Positions 37,259 to 46,339 of a DNA stretch of 64,000 bases are shown here, piece by piece; position 1 is the stretch's first letter, and each line of letters opens with the position of its first letter. The position numbers and the translations under genes were made by a program. The stretch comes from an uncultured Alphaproteobacteria bacterium (GTDB lineage: Bacteria > Pseudomonadota > Alphaproteobacteria > HIMB59 > GCA-002718135). Location: positions 1 through 64,000 of the forward strand of contig CACMPM010000002.1 of assembly GCA_902615625.1 (NCBI GenBank), written 5' to 3'. The notes below the pieces were generated by a model that was not told the origin of the DNA, ran no database searches, and was given only the letters and a program-made list of their open reading frames with translations.

Positions 37259-38170
37259 ATGAATGTTTTATCTGGAATTAGTATCGGATTTATTGGTTAC
37301 ACTATATTTGTCATTTTAGATACAATAATTAAAAAATACCTAGTTAATGAATATTCTGTTTTTCAAATAAATTTTTATATTTGTCTTTTTAGCTTTATAC
37401 CAACATTATTAACTCTTTATTTTTTAAACAAATGGAGATCACTAAAAAATGACATTATTCATATACAGCTTCTTAGAGGATTATTTGGATTAATTTCAGG
37501 AGCTTTAGTAGTTTATTCATTTAGAGAACATGCATTTAGTGAAATTTACCCAATTTTATTTAGTGCTCCATTAATGATAACAATGTTATCCCATTTTTTT
37601 TTAGATGAAAAAGTTGGTATTAGAAGATGGTCAGCGGTAACAGTTGGATTTATTGGCGTATTAATAGTTAGTAGGCCTGGCACTATTCATTTTTCATTAA
37701 GTCTATTTGGTTTATTTTTTTCCGCATTATTAATGGCGATAAATATTACTTTAGTAAGAAAGTATTCAAATAATCAATCATCAATAGCATTTACTTTTTA
37801 TGCTTTTTTATCTGCAACTATTTTAAATGGATTACTTAGTTTTAATAGCCACACCGCATTATCTTTTAATGATTTAATGATACTTGTTTTTTGCGGTATA
37901 ATTTGTGGGATAGGAGGTAATTGTTTAACAATCGCTTCAAAATTTTTAGAGTCTAGTGTTTTTGCTCCTATTCAATATACACAATTAATATCTGGAGCAA
38001 TTTTAGGTTATTTATTTTTTACTGATATTCCAGATATTTATGAAATTATAGGATCATTAATTATTGTGGGAAGTGGAATATATATAATAATCAGAGAAAC
38101 AAGAATTGGCGTTAGGCCTTATATTAAAGAGAACTCAAGATTTCGTGATCAATTTAATAGGGGGCATTAA
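37259..38170 (+). CDS. EamA/DMT family transporter
   Basis: A 303-residue transporter with ten hydrophobic segments and an extended polar C-terminus (about 25 residues after IYIIIRET). FLDEKVGIRRWSAVTVGFIGVLIVSRPG closely parallels the protein at 33102-33965, so the two are paralogues of one subgroup. The substrate is unknown. It lies 62 bases after the PhyH-like gene in the same direction and might handle its product, which is only a guess. Confidence 0.93.
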   Translation: MNVLSGISIGFIGYTIFVILDTIIKKYLVNEYSVFQINFYICLFSFIPTLLTLYFLNKWRSLKNDIIHIQLLRGLFGLISGALVVYSFREHAFSEIYPILFSAPLMITMLSHFFLDEKVGIRRWSAVTVGFIGVLIVSRPGTIHFSLSLFGLFFSALLMAINITLVRKYSNNQSSIAFTFYAFLSATILNGLLSFNSHTALSFNDLMILVFCGIICGIGGNCLTIASKFLESSVFAPIQYTQLISGAILGYLFFTDIPDIYEIIGSLIIVGSGIYIIIRETRIGVRPYIKENSRFRDQFNRGH

Positions 38171-38194
38171 TTGAAATTATAATTAGAGCATAGA

Positions 38195-38614
38195 TTATTC
38201 ACCTATATAACTTAAAATTATTTTTCTTTTGTATTTGCTGTACCTGTGCTCAATTAGATATATTCCTTGCCAAGTACCCAAAATCATTTCTTTATTATTT
38301 ATAGGAATTGTTAATGATGTTTGAGTGAGCATTGATTTGATATGAGCAGGCATATCATCATCTCCTTCATAACCGTGTTTATATAATGAAGAATCTTCAG
38401 GAACAATTTTTTTAAAAAAAGAATTAATATCTTCCAAAACGTCAGAACTAGCATTTTCCATAATTGTTAATGACGCAGAGGTGTGTTGTATAAATAAATT
38501 TAGCTGACCTTTAATAATATTATTTTTTAAAATCCAATCATGAACATTATTTGTAATTTCATACATTCCTTGTCCATTATTAGAAATTATCAATTCATCT
38601 TGTAAATTTAACAT
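38195..38614 (-). CDS. YjbQ/UPF0047 family protein (secondary thiamine-phosphate synthase-like)
   Basis: A 139-residue protein with the complete UPF0047 signature: LFIQHTSASLTIMENASSDV, the YKHGYEGDDDMPAHIKSML block with its conserved His, and LGTWQGIYLIEHR at the end. Homologues have weak thiamine-phosphate synthase activity, but the true function is uncertain. It is monocistronic and convergent with the EamA gene. Confidence 0.93.
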   Translation of the reverse strand: MLNLQDELIISNNGQGMYEITNNVHDWILKNNIIKGQLNLFIQHTSASLTIMENASSDVLEDINSFFKKIVPEDSSLYKHGYEGDDDMPAHIKSMLTQTSLTIPINNKEMILGTWQGIYLIEHRYSKYKRKIILSYIGE

Positions 38615-38660
38615 TTCATAATCTTAAAATGAAGTTGTGGCACCTACAAGGAGAATTATA

Positions 38661-38699
38661 ATGAAAATTAATGTTATGAAAAAAAGAACTATACTATAG
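38661..38699 (+). CDS. Possible 12-residue leader peptide ORF
   Basis: AAGGAG at 38648-38653 stands an ideal seven bases before ATG 38661, the best-placed Shine-Dalgarno in this region, yet the frame (MKINVMKKRTIL) closes after 12 codons. Flanking segments 38637-38646 and 38701-38710 can pair at 8 of 10 positions, enclosing the ORF. This suggests a regulatory leader ahead of the operon at 38797, but a decayed gene start is also possible. Confidence 0.25.
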   Translation: MKINVMKKRTIL

Positions 38700-38796
38700 A
38701 TAAGCGCCACCTGTTTATTAATACTGTTAAAATATGTTTTAATAGAGATACAAATAAGGAAAAACTATGATACATTATTTATAATAAATATTTAGG

Positions 38797-40050
38797 ATGT
38801 TTTTGAGTAACAATTATTTTCATTATTGGGTTGACAGTAAGAAGGATGAAGAAATTAAGAAATTTCAAGAATGTATTGATGCATATATTTATTTTAAGAA
38901 AGATTCATTGCTCATAACTAATCAATTAATACGAGAGAATAGAAATTTTCAGGCTCCAAAATTACTGAAAGCTTTTTTATTACTTTTTTCAAGAGATATA
39001 AATAAATTAACACTAGCTAAAGATACCATAAAATCTATTTTAGTTGATAATATCAATAATCACTTTCATAAATATTTAGAAGTAGCAAAACTTTGGATTA
39101 ATAATGATTTAAAAAATTTATTAAATAAATTAGAATTAATTATAAAAGAAAATCCCAAAGATATTTTTGCCATCAGATTATTTCATTTTAATAATATTTT
39201 CGTAGGTATTGACGGTAAATTTTTAGATAAACACGAAGAAATTCTGAGTAAGTGGTCAGAAAATGATCAACATTACAATTTACTATTAGGCATGACTAGC
39301 TATGCTTATGAAGAAAATAATTTAATTGATAAAGCTAAGTTTCTAGCAATAAATTCATTAAAACAATCATCCAATGATTTATGGAGTTGGCATGCTCTTT
39401 TGCATGTACACGATAATGAAAATAATGACTCAATTAACAAAATTGATAATTTCAATAAAATTAATTGGTCTATTTATGGACCAATAAAAAGACATATATG
39501 GTGGCACCAATCATTAATATTATTCTATAATCAAGAATATAAAAAAAGCTTAAAACTATTTGATAAATATTTCTCTTCTTCACAAATTTTTTATTTAGAT
39601 TTTTGTAATGCTTGTTCTTTTTTATTAAGACTTCATTACAAGGGAGTAGATGTTAAGGATAGAATGGATAAATTAAAAGATTATGCTGAATATTTTAAAA
39701 ATCAACACATACTTCCTTTCATCGATTATCATCTTATTTTTTATTATTCATACTATGATGATCAAGGTTATTTTGAGCAACTTGAAAACAGAATGGAAGA
39801 AAATTATTTAGAAAGCTCTTTTAAAGAAAATTATATTAATTTCTTAAAGCCAATTATTAATAATATGAAAACTCATGAATTATTAAATGAAAATATAATT
39901 AAATCGCAATTTAAATACCTTGGGGGTAGTTTTGCACAACGAGAACTTATTTTTTTAAGTTTAATTCAAAATACAAAATATGAAAAAAATAAATCAAATT
40001 TAATATCAGAATATAGTAATTATAAATCAATATCAAAATTATATGTATAA
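38797..40050 (+). CDS. TTC38-like tetratricopeptide repeat protein
   Basis: A 417-residue, mostly helical protein. The stretch DLWSWHALLHVHDNENN followed by KRHIWWHQSLILFYNQEYKKSLKLFDKYF matches the pattern of tetratricopeptide repeat protein 38 (H-x-x-x-H-V ... WWHxxL). No signal peptide is seen. The biochemical role of bacterial TTC38-like proteins is unknown. Its stop overlaps the start of the lactonase gene by eight bases, so it is coupled to the apiose-type genes and may regulate or scaffold them. Confidence 0.72.
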   Translation: MFLSNNYFHYWVDSKKDEEIKKFQECIDAYIYFKKDSLLITNQLIRENRNFQAPKLLKAFLLLFSRDINKLTLAKDTIKSILVDNINNHFHKYLEVAKLWINNDLKNLLNKLELIIKENPKDIFAIRLFHFNNIFVGIDGKFLDKHEEILSKWSENDQHYNLLLGMTSYAYEENNLIDKAKFLAINSLKQSSNDLWSWHALLHVHDNENNDSINKIDNFNKINWSIYGPIKRHIWWHQSLILFYNQEYKKSLKLFDKYFSSSQIFYLDFCNACSFLLRLHYKGVDVKDRMDKLKDYAEYFKNQHILPFIDYHLIFYYSYYDDQGYFEQLENRMEENYLESSFKENYINFLKPIINNMKTHELLNENIIKSQFKYLGGSFAQRELIFLSLIQNTKYEKNKSNLISEYSNYKSISKLYV

Positions 40051-41857
40051 CTCTAAATTATTGGAAGAAAATTTTAATAAAAACTCAAATAATAATTTTA
40101 CCATATTAAAAGATAATCTTTTTTTTCGAAACATAACTTTTCAAAATTTTCAAATTTTAAAAATGATATCATTCTTGGTAAGAGACAAAAATTGGAAGAA
40201 TTATGATCCTAAAATTATAAATTATGAAGAAAACTTTGATTCATCTCTAGAATATATATTTGATTTAGAATATGGAATTACTGAAATTCTTAAAACAAGA
40301 AATACCATATCATTCTCTGAAAATTCTATAACTTTATCTTCTGAAGGAGAATTCTTAACTGATTTTTGGACTAATAGAATAGGTTTTAATTTATTAATTC
40401 CATTACAAAATCATGTTGGTTCAAATATCATTGTAACAAAAGAAACCGGGGTAAAAGAGAAAAAAAAATTTCCAGTATTTGTAAAACCTGATCAACCATT
40501 TTTTAAATTTAAAAACCTAGCTTACACTTTAGACGATAGCTTCCTAGTAAATATAAATTTTAAAGGTATTTTATTTGAAATGGAAGATCAAAGAAACTGG
40601 GGTGATGCTTCTTATAAAATATATAGTGGCTCTTTATTAGATCCTTTTCCATACTTGGAAAAAGAGGGCGCTAATTTCTCTCAAACTGTTAAAATAGATA
40701 TAGCAAATAAAAAACAAAGATCATTTTCATCTAAGAATATTGTTAAAGTTGATAATACTACTTCTTATAAATTTCCTAAAATTGGTATAAAAGTTGATTC
40801 TCTAACCCTTCCTGACGATAATTTAATAAATAGCTTTGATTATTACTATTATCTTATTGATTTTACAAAATATTTTACAAGTTTTAGGTCTAGCTCTAAC
40901 AACAAAGTGTTTCTAGTAGCTTTAGTTGATCACACTAATGATCCTGAAAAAGAGTTAACAAAAATTAATAAATTTATAACTGAGAATACTGTTAATTTAG
41001 ATAAAATTTTAATTTGTCCAAAAATATATTTAAATAGTTTTCAACCTGCTGGTGAATGGCCGAAAGTTCCAGAATTAAATGAATACTATAAAATTGCTAA
41101 AAAGATGTTTTCTCATAGTCAAATTGTTTCAGGAATGGTCACTAATTTTACAGAATTAAATAGAAAGAGACCAAAAATGTTCTATGATTTGGTTAGTTTT
41201 TCCTTCACTCCAATTGTTCATGATTCTAGTGATTTTGGTGTTTTAAATACACCTGAAACTATACCTTATATATTTAAAACTTTAAAAAATTTTTCTAAAA
41301 GTTGCGATGTTCATATTGGTCCAATTTCTATTGGTATGCATTTCAATCCATATGGTGATAGTCTTGTAGAGAATAAAAACAAGATAAGATTAGAAATGGC
41401 TGATAGCGATCCAAGACATGATCAATTATTTTCATTAACTTGGACAATGGCAATTTTTATTCAATCAATAAATAAAGAGTCAAAATTTTTTACTTTTAAT
41501 TCCATTTACGGGCATCACGGAATATTAAATAAAGATAATACCAAAAGACCATTGTATCATTTAAATAATTTTCTTATTTCATTATCAAATTCAGAGATTT
41601 TTAAATTTAATCCAATTAATGAAGTTTATGGATTAAAAATTGTATTAAATGATAAAGAGTATTATTTATTTGTAAATTCTTCAAATCAAAAAAAGGTAAT
41701 TAATATTCCTAAGTTAAATTTTAGTTATCAAAATAAGCTTAATTTAAAAAATTTTACCGATATTTTTAAGAATGATTTTTCTTTTTTTAATTTTAAAAAA
41801 GATACAAATCCATATATGTTTGAACCATTAGAAATTAAATTTATAGAAGATAAATGA
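40043..41857 (+). CDS. apnL: D-apionolactonase-like protein (ApnL family)
   Basis: A 604-residue protein without signal peptide. The N-terminal beta region carries FEMEDQRNWGDASYKIYSGSL, which I recognise as the hallmark of the D-apionate lactonase family. A central barrel (about 280-510) holds NSFQPAGEWPK and HDSSDFGVLNTPETIPYIF, and a small beta C-terminal domain follows (EYYLFVNSSNQ). ApnL hydrolyses D-apionolactone to D-apionate. The next gene, overlapping by four bases, is a Gfo/Idh/MocA dehydrogenase like ApsD, which makes that lactone, strengthening the call. Catalytic residues are not known to me. Confidence 0.75.
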   Translation: MYNSKLLEENFNKNSNNNFTILKDNLFFRNITFQNFQILKMISFLVRDKNWKNYDPKIINYEENFDSSLEYIFDLEYGITEILKTRNTISFSENSITLSSEGEFLTDFWTNRIGFNLLIPLQNHVGSNIIVTKETGVKEKKKFPVFVKPDQPFFKFKNLAYTLDDSFLVNINFKGILFEMEDQRNWGDASYKIYSGSLLDPFPYLEKEGANFSQTVKIDIANKKQRSFSSKNIVKVDNTTSYKFPKIGIKVDSLTLPDDNLINSFDYYYYLIDFTKYFTSFRSSSNNKVFLVALVDHTNDPEKELTKINKFITENTVNLDKILICPKIYLNSFQPAGEWPKVPELNEYYKIAKKMFSHSQIVSGMVTNFTELNRKRPKMFYDLVSFSFTPIVHDSSDFGVLNTPETIPYIFKTLKNFSKSCDVHIGPISIGMHFNPYGDSLVENKNKIRLEMADSDPRHDQLFSLTWTMAIFIQSINKESKFFTFNSIYGHHGILNKDNTKRPLYHLNNFLISLSNSEIFKFNPINEVYGLKIVLNDKEYYLFVNSSNQKKVINIPKLNFSYQNKLNLKNFTDIFKNDFSFFNFKKDTNPYMFEPLEIKFIEDK

Positions 41858-42876
41858 AAAAATTAAAAGGAGCATTAATCGGTTGTGGTTTCTTTGCAGA
41901 AAATCATATCTTAGCTTGGAAAGAATTAAGGAATATAGAAATAATATGTGTTTGTGATTTAGATATAAAAAAAGCTAATAAATTTAAATCAAAATTTAAT
42001 ATTTTGCATTCTTATTCATCCATAGAATTAATGTTAAAAAAACATAAAATTGACTTTGTTGATGTTGTAACAACTATGGAGACACACTTGAATATTGGTA
42101 AAATTTTATCAAAGTATAAAATTCCAACTTCTATACAAAAACCATTTGCTGAAAATTTATTGAATGCAAAAAAAATTGTTTCTTTATATAAAAAAAACAA
42201 GACTCCACTTATGGTTCATGAGAATTTTAGATGGCAAAGTCCTTTATTAAAATTAAAAGAAATTATAAATAAAGAGAAGTTAATTAAACCACATTATGCA
42301 AAGATATCTTTTAGACATGCAAACCCTGTTGGATATACCAATCAAACGTATTTATATGATTTAAAAGAGTATTTAACTTTAGATGTAGGGATCCATTTAT
42401 TTGATTTAAGCAGATTTTTAATGGGAGAAGCAAAAAGTATATATACAGTAAATCAAAATACAAATAATAAATTTAAAGGTGAAACCGATTTTATATCACT
42501 TATAAGAAATAAAAATAAAAGTATTACTATTGTAGATGCATCTATTTCTTCAATAAAAAAACCAGATAGATTTGCTCAAACACTAGTTAATTTAGAATTC
42601 TCTAATGGCTCAATAGATTTGGACTATAATTATAAAATTATTTTACATAAAAATAATAAGAAGAAGATTTATGATGGAAAACCCAAGAAATATAAGTGGA
42701 TTTCAAAGCCTTGGGATCAAATTCAAGAAAGTGTAATTAATACACACAAGCATTTCATTTATTCATTAATTAATAGAGTTAAACATGACACTAGCGGTGA
42801 AGATAACATTAAGAGTTTATCATTAGTCTTTAATTCATACAAATCTGATAAATTAAGAAAAGAAATTAAAATTTAA
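41854..42876 (+). CDS. apsD: Gfo/Idh/MocA family oxidoreductase, probable D-apiose dehydrogenase (ApsD-like)
   Basis: NAD(P)-dependent sugar dehydrogenase of 340 residues. The Rossmann motif GALIGCGFFAENHILAW is at residues 5-21. IQKPFAENLLNAK contains the catalytic EKP-type Lys, here QKP. The C-terminal sheet domain carries HENFRWQSPLLKLKEII, ISFRHANPVGYTNQTYL, and LTLDVGIHLFDLSRFLMGE, with the family Asp and His (DVGIH). The HENFRWQ and SFRHA stretches are as I recall from ApsD, which oxidises D-apiose to D-apionolactone. Overlap with the apnL-like gene supports this; other pentose substrates remain possible. Confidence 0.7.
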   Translation: MKKLKGALIGCGFFAENHILAWKELRNIEIICVCDLDIKKANKFKSKFNILHSYSSIELMLKKHKIDFVDVVTTMETHLNIGKILSKYKIPTSIQKPFAENLLNAKKIVSLYKKNKTPLMVHENFRWQSPLLKLKEIINKEKLIKPHYAKISFRHANPVGYTNQTYLYDLKEYLTLDVGIHLFDLSRFLMGEAKSIYTVNQNTNNKFKGETDFISLIRNKNKSITIVDASISSIKKPDRFAQTLVNLEFSNGSIDLDYNYKIILHKNNKKKIYDGKPKKYKWISKPWDQIQESVINTHKHFIYSLINRVKHDTSGEDNIKSLSLVFNSYKSDKLRKEIKI

Positions 42877-42890
42877 TTTTTATTTAAAGT

Positions 42891-45503
42891 TTAAATTATA
42901 AATTTTGATATTTCATCTCTTATTAACTTACTTAACAGACTGTAACCAAGTACATTCATGTGTAAAGGATCTTCTGAATAAAATTTTTCAAATCCAGCAT
43001 CCAGCATAGGAGAGCAAAGGTCAATATAGCGCCATTGACTAAAATTCTCAATTTTGTTTTTAATCCGTTCATTTGCATCTAAAATTGTATTTAAATAATT
43101 ATTTCTGAATACACTTGGTTTAATCGATATAAAAAAACATAATGTATGAGGTAATTTTTCATTAACCTCAGAAGCAAATAATAAAAATTCATTTTCTAAA
43201 TCTTCAGCACTCATTCCACTCCCTATATCATTATCCCCAGCATAAAAAATCATCTTATCAGGGTTATTTGGTACTACTATTCTGTTAAAATATGTACGGC
43301 ATGATACTAACGTGGAACCTCCAAATCCTAAATTTAATAAACTATCAAATGACAAATCAGTTTTTGCATTTTCCCAATCTTTAAAAGTTGAACTACCATA
43401 TAAGACTATTTTGTTATTTTTATATTGATCTGAATATAATTTAATTTCTAATTCTCTCACGTCTGCTTCAAATTCTTCTTCGATAGGGCTGACTAAATTT
43501 AAATTACTTATTACATCTTCATTATTAATTTTATTTTTTGATGCAGATTTTGCTAATTCAATTGCTTCTTCAACATATGACCTAAATGTTTTTCTATATT
43601 TAGATAGAAATCTTTCCAATTCTTTTTTATTTTTCATATCATTTACAAAATCTTTTATTTTGATTGGTTTTTTAATAACTGCAGAATAAATAGTATCAGA
43701 AATTGAATAATCAAAATTAGCTAATGCAATTGGAACAAGAAAAGGCTCTGGTCTTAATTGATCTGCTAAAAAAAATGCACCTGGTTTTAATGGACCTGGA
43801 GAGTTTGGAGTTAAATTATCTTCAGTTTCAGATGTGCCTTCTGGCGCAATAACTAAAGGTCTATTTTGATCAAAAATATTTTGAGTTTCGATAAATAATT
43901 TACTTTTTCTTTTCTTTTTTTGCTCTTGAGTTTCATTTAAATAGTCTGACTCTGGTGTATGAACGAAAATATAATCTAAATTCTCATAATAATTATATCT
44001 CCAAAATTCTGTATTTCTAGAGTATCTAGCTATTCTTTGACCTCCATCACCATATTTTGGAAACAAAATTTTTGCACTAATAAAATGACTATCTATACTA
44101 AATTGATGTCCATTAGCTAAACCATTTTCTTCAATACTTGCCAGATGATTATAAAAAAATATGTTTGTAGGCTCATCAGGTAAATTTTCCATACCTTTAA
44201 TAACATAAGGTACTTGATCAAACGCTTTTATAAAATCTGAATTTGTTAATTTTTGTAAAGCTTGTTTATTTATTGAATCATATGAAGTTGCTACTCTGTT
44301 GTAAATTTTATTTAGTTGTTTGAAAAATCTATTTTTTCTTTCTACACCACTTAATGTATCAATCATTAAACTAGCTATAGATTTTTCATCATCGTTACCT
44401 GTAATTATTAAATCATAAATTGTATCAAATGCTAAAGAATGAGTTAAATGACTTTCTAATAAATGAGGTATTGTATAAAGCTTTGAATTACTAGGTATCG
44501 TTGCAGAATTATCATCTAATAAATATTGAAAAAACTCTTTTTCATTTTTAGCTGGATAAGTAGTTAAGCCTGTTGAGCTTTGAATATAACGACCTAATTG
44601 CCATAATTGTCTTTTAAAAAATTTGATTGCCAATTCTGAATTTGTTTTAATTAAATTATCAATAAACTCATTTGAAAATTTTAAAATTGTTGTATCTCTC
44701 GTTGATCTCAATGAATAAGGTGACTCAATATCATGCAAACCTGCAGATAATGATAATGCTACTCCCGGTCTAGCTATTGATCTTGAGTTATTTTCTATCT
44801 GATCATCTTTTAAATTTGTAAAAGAAGCTTCAACTTTACCTTTTAATAAAATATTTATTCCATCTGATTTAGTGCCTTCTAACGTTATATATTCACCCGC
44901 AGAAAATAGTCTAACGTTTGCATAGTTTATTAATTCATCTAAATCGTTATCATTAAGAAATGCTAAAAACGCAGAATTTTTAATTCTTTTTGTATTTACA
45001 ATATCTCCACCAGTTTTAACACCATCTGCTAAATTAATATTTTTTTGTTCAATGGGTTTTTCTAAATTGCGTGATGACCATATTAAATTAATAGATTCAA
45101 ATAATAAATAAGAATAAAAAAAACTTGCATAATCGGGATCTATCTTTTCTAATTCTTTTAGTTTTTCTATTTTAAATGAGATATACTCTGAATTACCTTT
45201 AATAAATATATCTGACATATATCTACCTGGCGCATTTAAGCCTGAAATGCCAAGAGGTGATCCAGAATTTTTTAGTGTTGCTAGATTATAAAAAACATTA
45301 TTATGATATTTTACGAATTCCGCCTCACCTTTCAAAAGAATAAAAATTTGATCTGCAATACCATGCTGTTCAGCAATTTTTATATCTTCATTATTTTTAT
45401 GTAATTCAGCACTAGAATTGATTAAATCTTCAGTATTTTTTTTTGGAGATAAAGAAAAACCTTTATCTACTAGTATTAAAGATATTTTTTCACTTAAATT
45501 CAT
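42891..45503 (-). CDS. Fusion: two cNMP-binding-type domains, PlsC-like acyltransferase, SGNH/GDSL hydrolase
   Basis: An 870-residue cytoplasmic protein with three parts. Residues about 40-135 and 195-300 resemble Crp-type cyclic-nucleotide-binding domains (DQIFILLKGEAEFV; GEYITLEGTKSDGINILLKGKVEASF). Residues about 440-645 resemble a glycerolipid acyltransferase: FYNHLASIEEN is an HX4E version of the HX4D motif (His453, Glu458), and VIAPEGTSE (near 554) the PEGT motif. Residues about 695-865 are an SGNH hydrolase: VLYGSSTF (Ser705), GFGGS (Gly728), AGDNDIGS (Asn758), DPLHMN (Asp845, His848). No helix-turn-helix is seen. It may remodel phospholipids under nucleotide control; that is inference. 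The gene is monocistronic. Confidence 0.82.
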   Translation of the reverse strand: MNLSEKISLILVDKGFSLSPKKNTEDLINSSAELHKNNEDIKIAEQHGIADQIFILLKGEAEFVKYHNNVFYNLATLKNSGSPLGISGLNAPGRYMSDIFIKGNSEYISFKIEKLKELEKIDPDYASFFYSYLLFESINLIWSSRNLEKPIEQKNINLADGVKTGGDIVNTKRIKNSAFLAFLNDNDLDELINYANVRLFSAGEYITLEGTKSDGINILLKGKVEASFTNLKDDQIENNSRSIARPGVALSLSAGLHDIESPYSLRSTRDTTILKFSNEFIDNLIKTNSELAIKFFKRQLWQLGRYIQSSTGLTTYPAKNEKEFFQYLLDDNSATIPSNSKLYTIPHLLESHLTHSLAFDTIYDLIITGNDDEKSIASLMIDTLSGVERKNRFFKQLNKIYNRVATSYDSINKQALQKLTNSDFIKAFDQVPYVIKGMENLPDEPTNIFFYNHLASIEENGLANGHQFSIDSHFISAKILFPKYGDGGQRIARYSRNTEFWRYNYYENLDYIFVHTPESDYLNETQEQKKKRKSKLFIETQNIFDQNRPLVIAPEGTSETEDNLTPNSPGPLKPGAFFLADQLRPEPFLVPIALANFDYSISDTIYSAVIKKPIKIKDFVNDMKNKKELERFLSKYRKTFRSYVEEAIELAKSASKNKINNEDVISNLNLVSPIEEEFEADVRELEIKLYSDQYKNNKIVLYGSSTFKDWENAKTDLSFDSLLNLGFGGSTLVSCRTYFNRIVVPNNPDKMIFYAGDNDIGSGMSAEDLENEFLLFASEVNEKLPHTLCFFISIKPSVFRNNYLNTILDANERIKNKIENFSQWRYIDLCSPMLDAGFEKFYSEDPLHMNVLGYSLLSKLIRDEISKFII

Positions 45504-45551
45504 TATTTATCTAACTTAATAAATTTCCTTTTTTATTTAAAGAGAAAAATA

Positions 45552-46256
45552 TTATCTTCTTATAATTGACCTAAAAATGTTAATAAAAGATAACAGTATT
45601 ATTTTTAATCTAAATATACTCACAATGGATTGAGCTAAATATGTCAGTGCCGCAGCTCTTAAAACAGATTTACACTGGTACATATTCTCTTTGGGAACAT
45701 ATCGTTTAAGTATAGGTAAAGCTCTCTTAAAACTTGCATCAAATTCTACAGGAAGAGTAATCAAATGGATTAAAACATTTGTTGATAGGCATCCCATTAT
45801 TATTATTGCAGCAATAAGAGTGATAAATGGATTTTTAGTAAAGGCAAATATTGATGGTAGTCCAATAATTAATAAAAATGATCCAATTCTCTGAAAGATC
45901 ATTGTTTTTTCAATTAATGATTGTCTGAGTATGAGTGGCTTATATTTTTCTTTGTCTTGAATTGCATGGCCAATTTCGTGAGCAACAACCGCAATGCTTG
46001 TTATACTTTTTTTATCAAGTTTATCTTTATCGATGTGTATTTTTTTTTCTTTAGGATTGTAATGATCTAATTGCTGAATTGGATTAATTGACACATTAGT
46101 AATTTCTTCTTCTTCAAGTATTTTTTTTCCAAGTTCTCTCCCAGTGAAGGGCATATCAGGTAAAATTTTATTATATTTTTTTAAAATATAATTTACCCAT
46201 AAACTTGGTAGAAAGAGCATAATAAATGGTAAAAAATAGTAAAATAATTTAATCAC
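45552..46256 (-). CDS. Membrane zinc metallopeptidase, YugP family
   Basis: A 234-residue membrane protein of the YugP/Zn-peptidase_2 family. An N-terminal helix (LFYYFLPFIMLFLPSLWV) is followed by a soluble stretch and the HExxH motif in AVVAHEIGHAIQDKEKY (His93, Glu94, His97). Two hydrophobic hairpins come next, and LPVEFDASFKRALPIL (Glu as likely third ligand). The final AALTYLAQSIVSIFRL is the typical family end. The substrate is unknown. It lies 48 bases upstream of the fusion gene on the same strand. Confidence 0.93.
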   Translation of the reverse strand: MIKLFYYFLPFIMLFLPSLWVNYILKKYNKILPDMPFTGRELGKKILEEEEITNVSINPIQQLDHYNPKEKKIHIDKDKLDKKSITSIAVVAHEIGHAIQDKEKYKPLILRQSLIEKTMIFQRIGSFLLIIGLPSIFAFTKNPFITLIAAIIIMGCLSTNVLIHLITLPVEFDASFKRALPILKRYVPKENMYQCKSVLRAAALTYLAQSIVSIFRLKIILLSFINIFRSIIRR

Positions 46257-46339
46257 AATTTAAAAATAGGGATAATATTATTAAAAATCAATTTTATTTA
46301 AACTGGTAATATTAAAAATAATTAATTAATGCTTAAAAA

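Noticed and set aside
45691-45894. A 67-codon plus-strand frame inside the YugP-like gene
   Set aside because: It is antisense to a protein with an intact HExxH motif, has no ribosome-binding site, and its composition mirrors the opposite strand.
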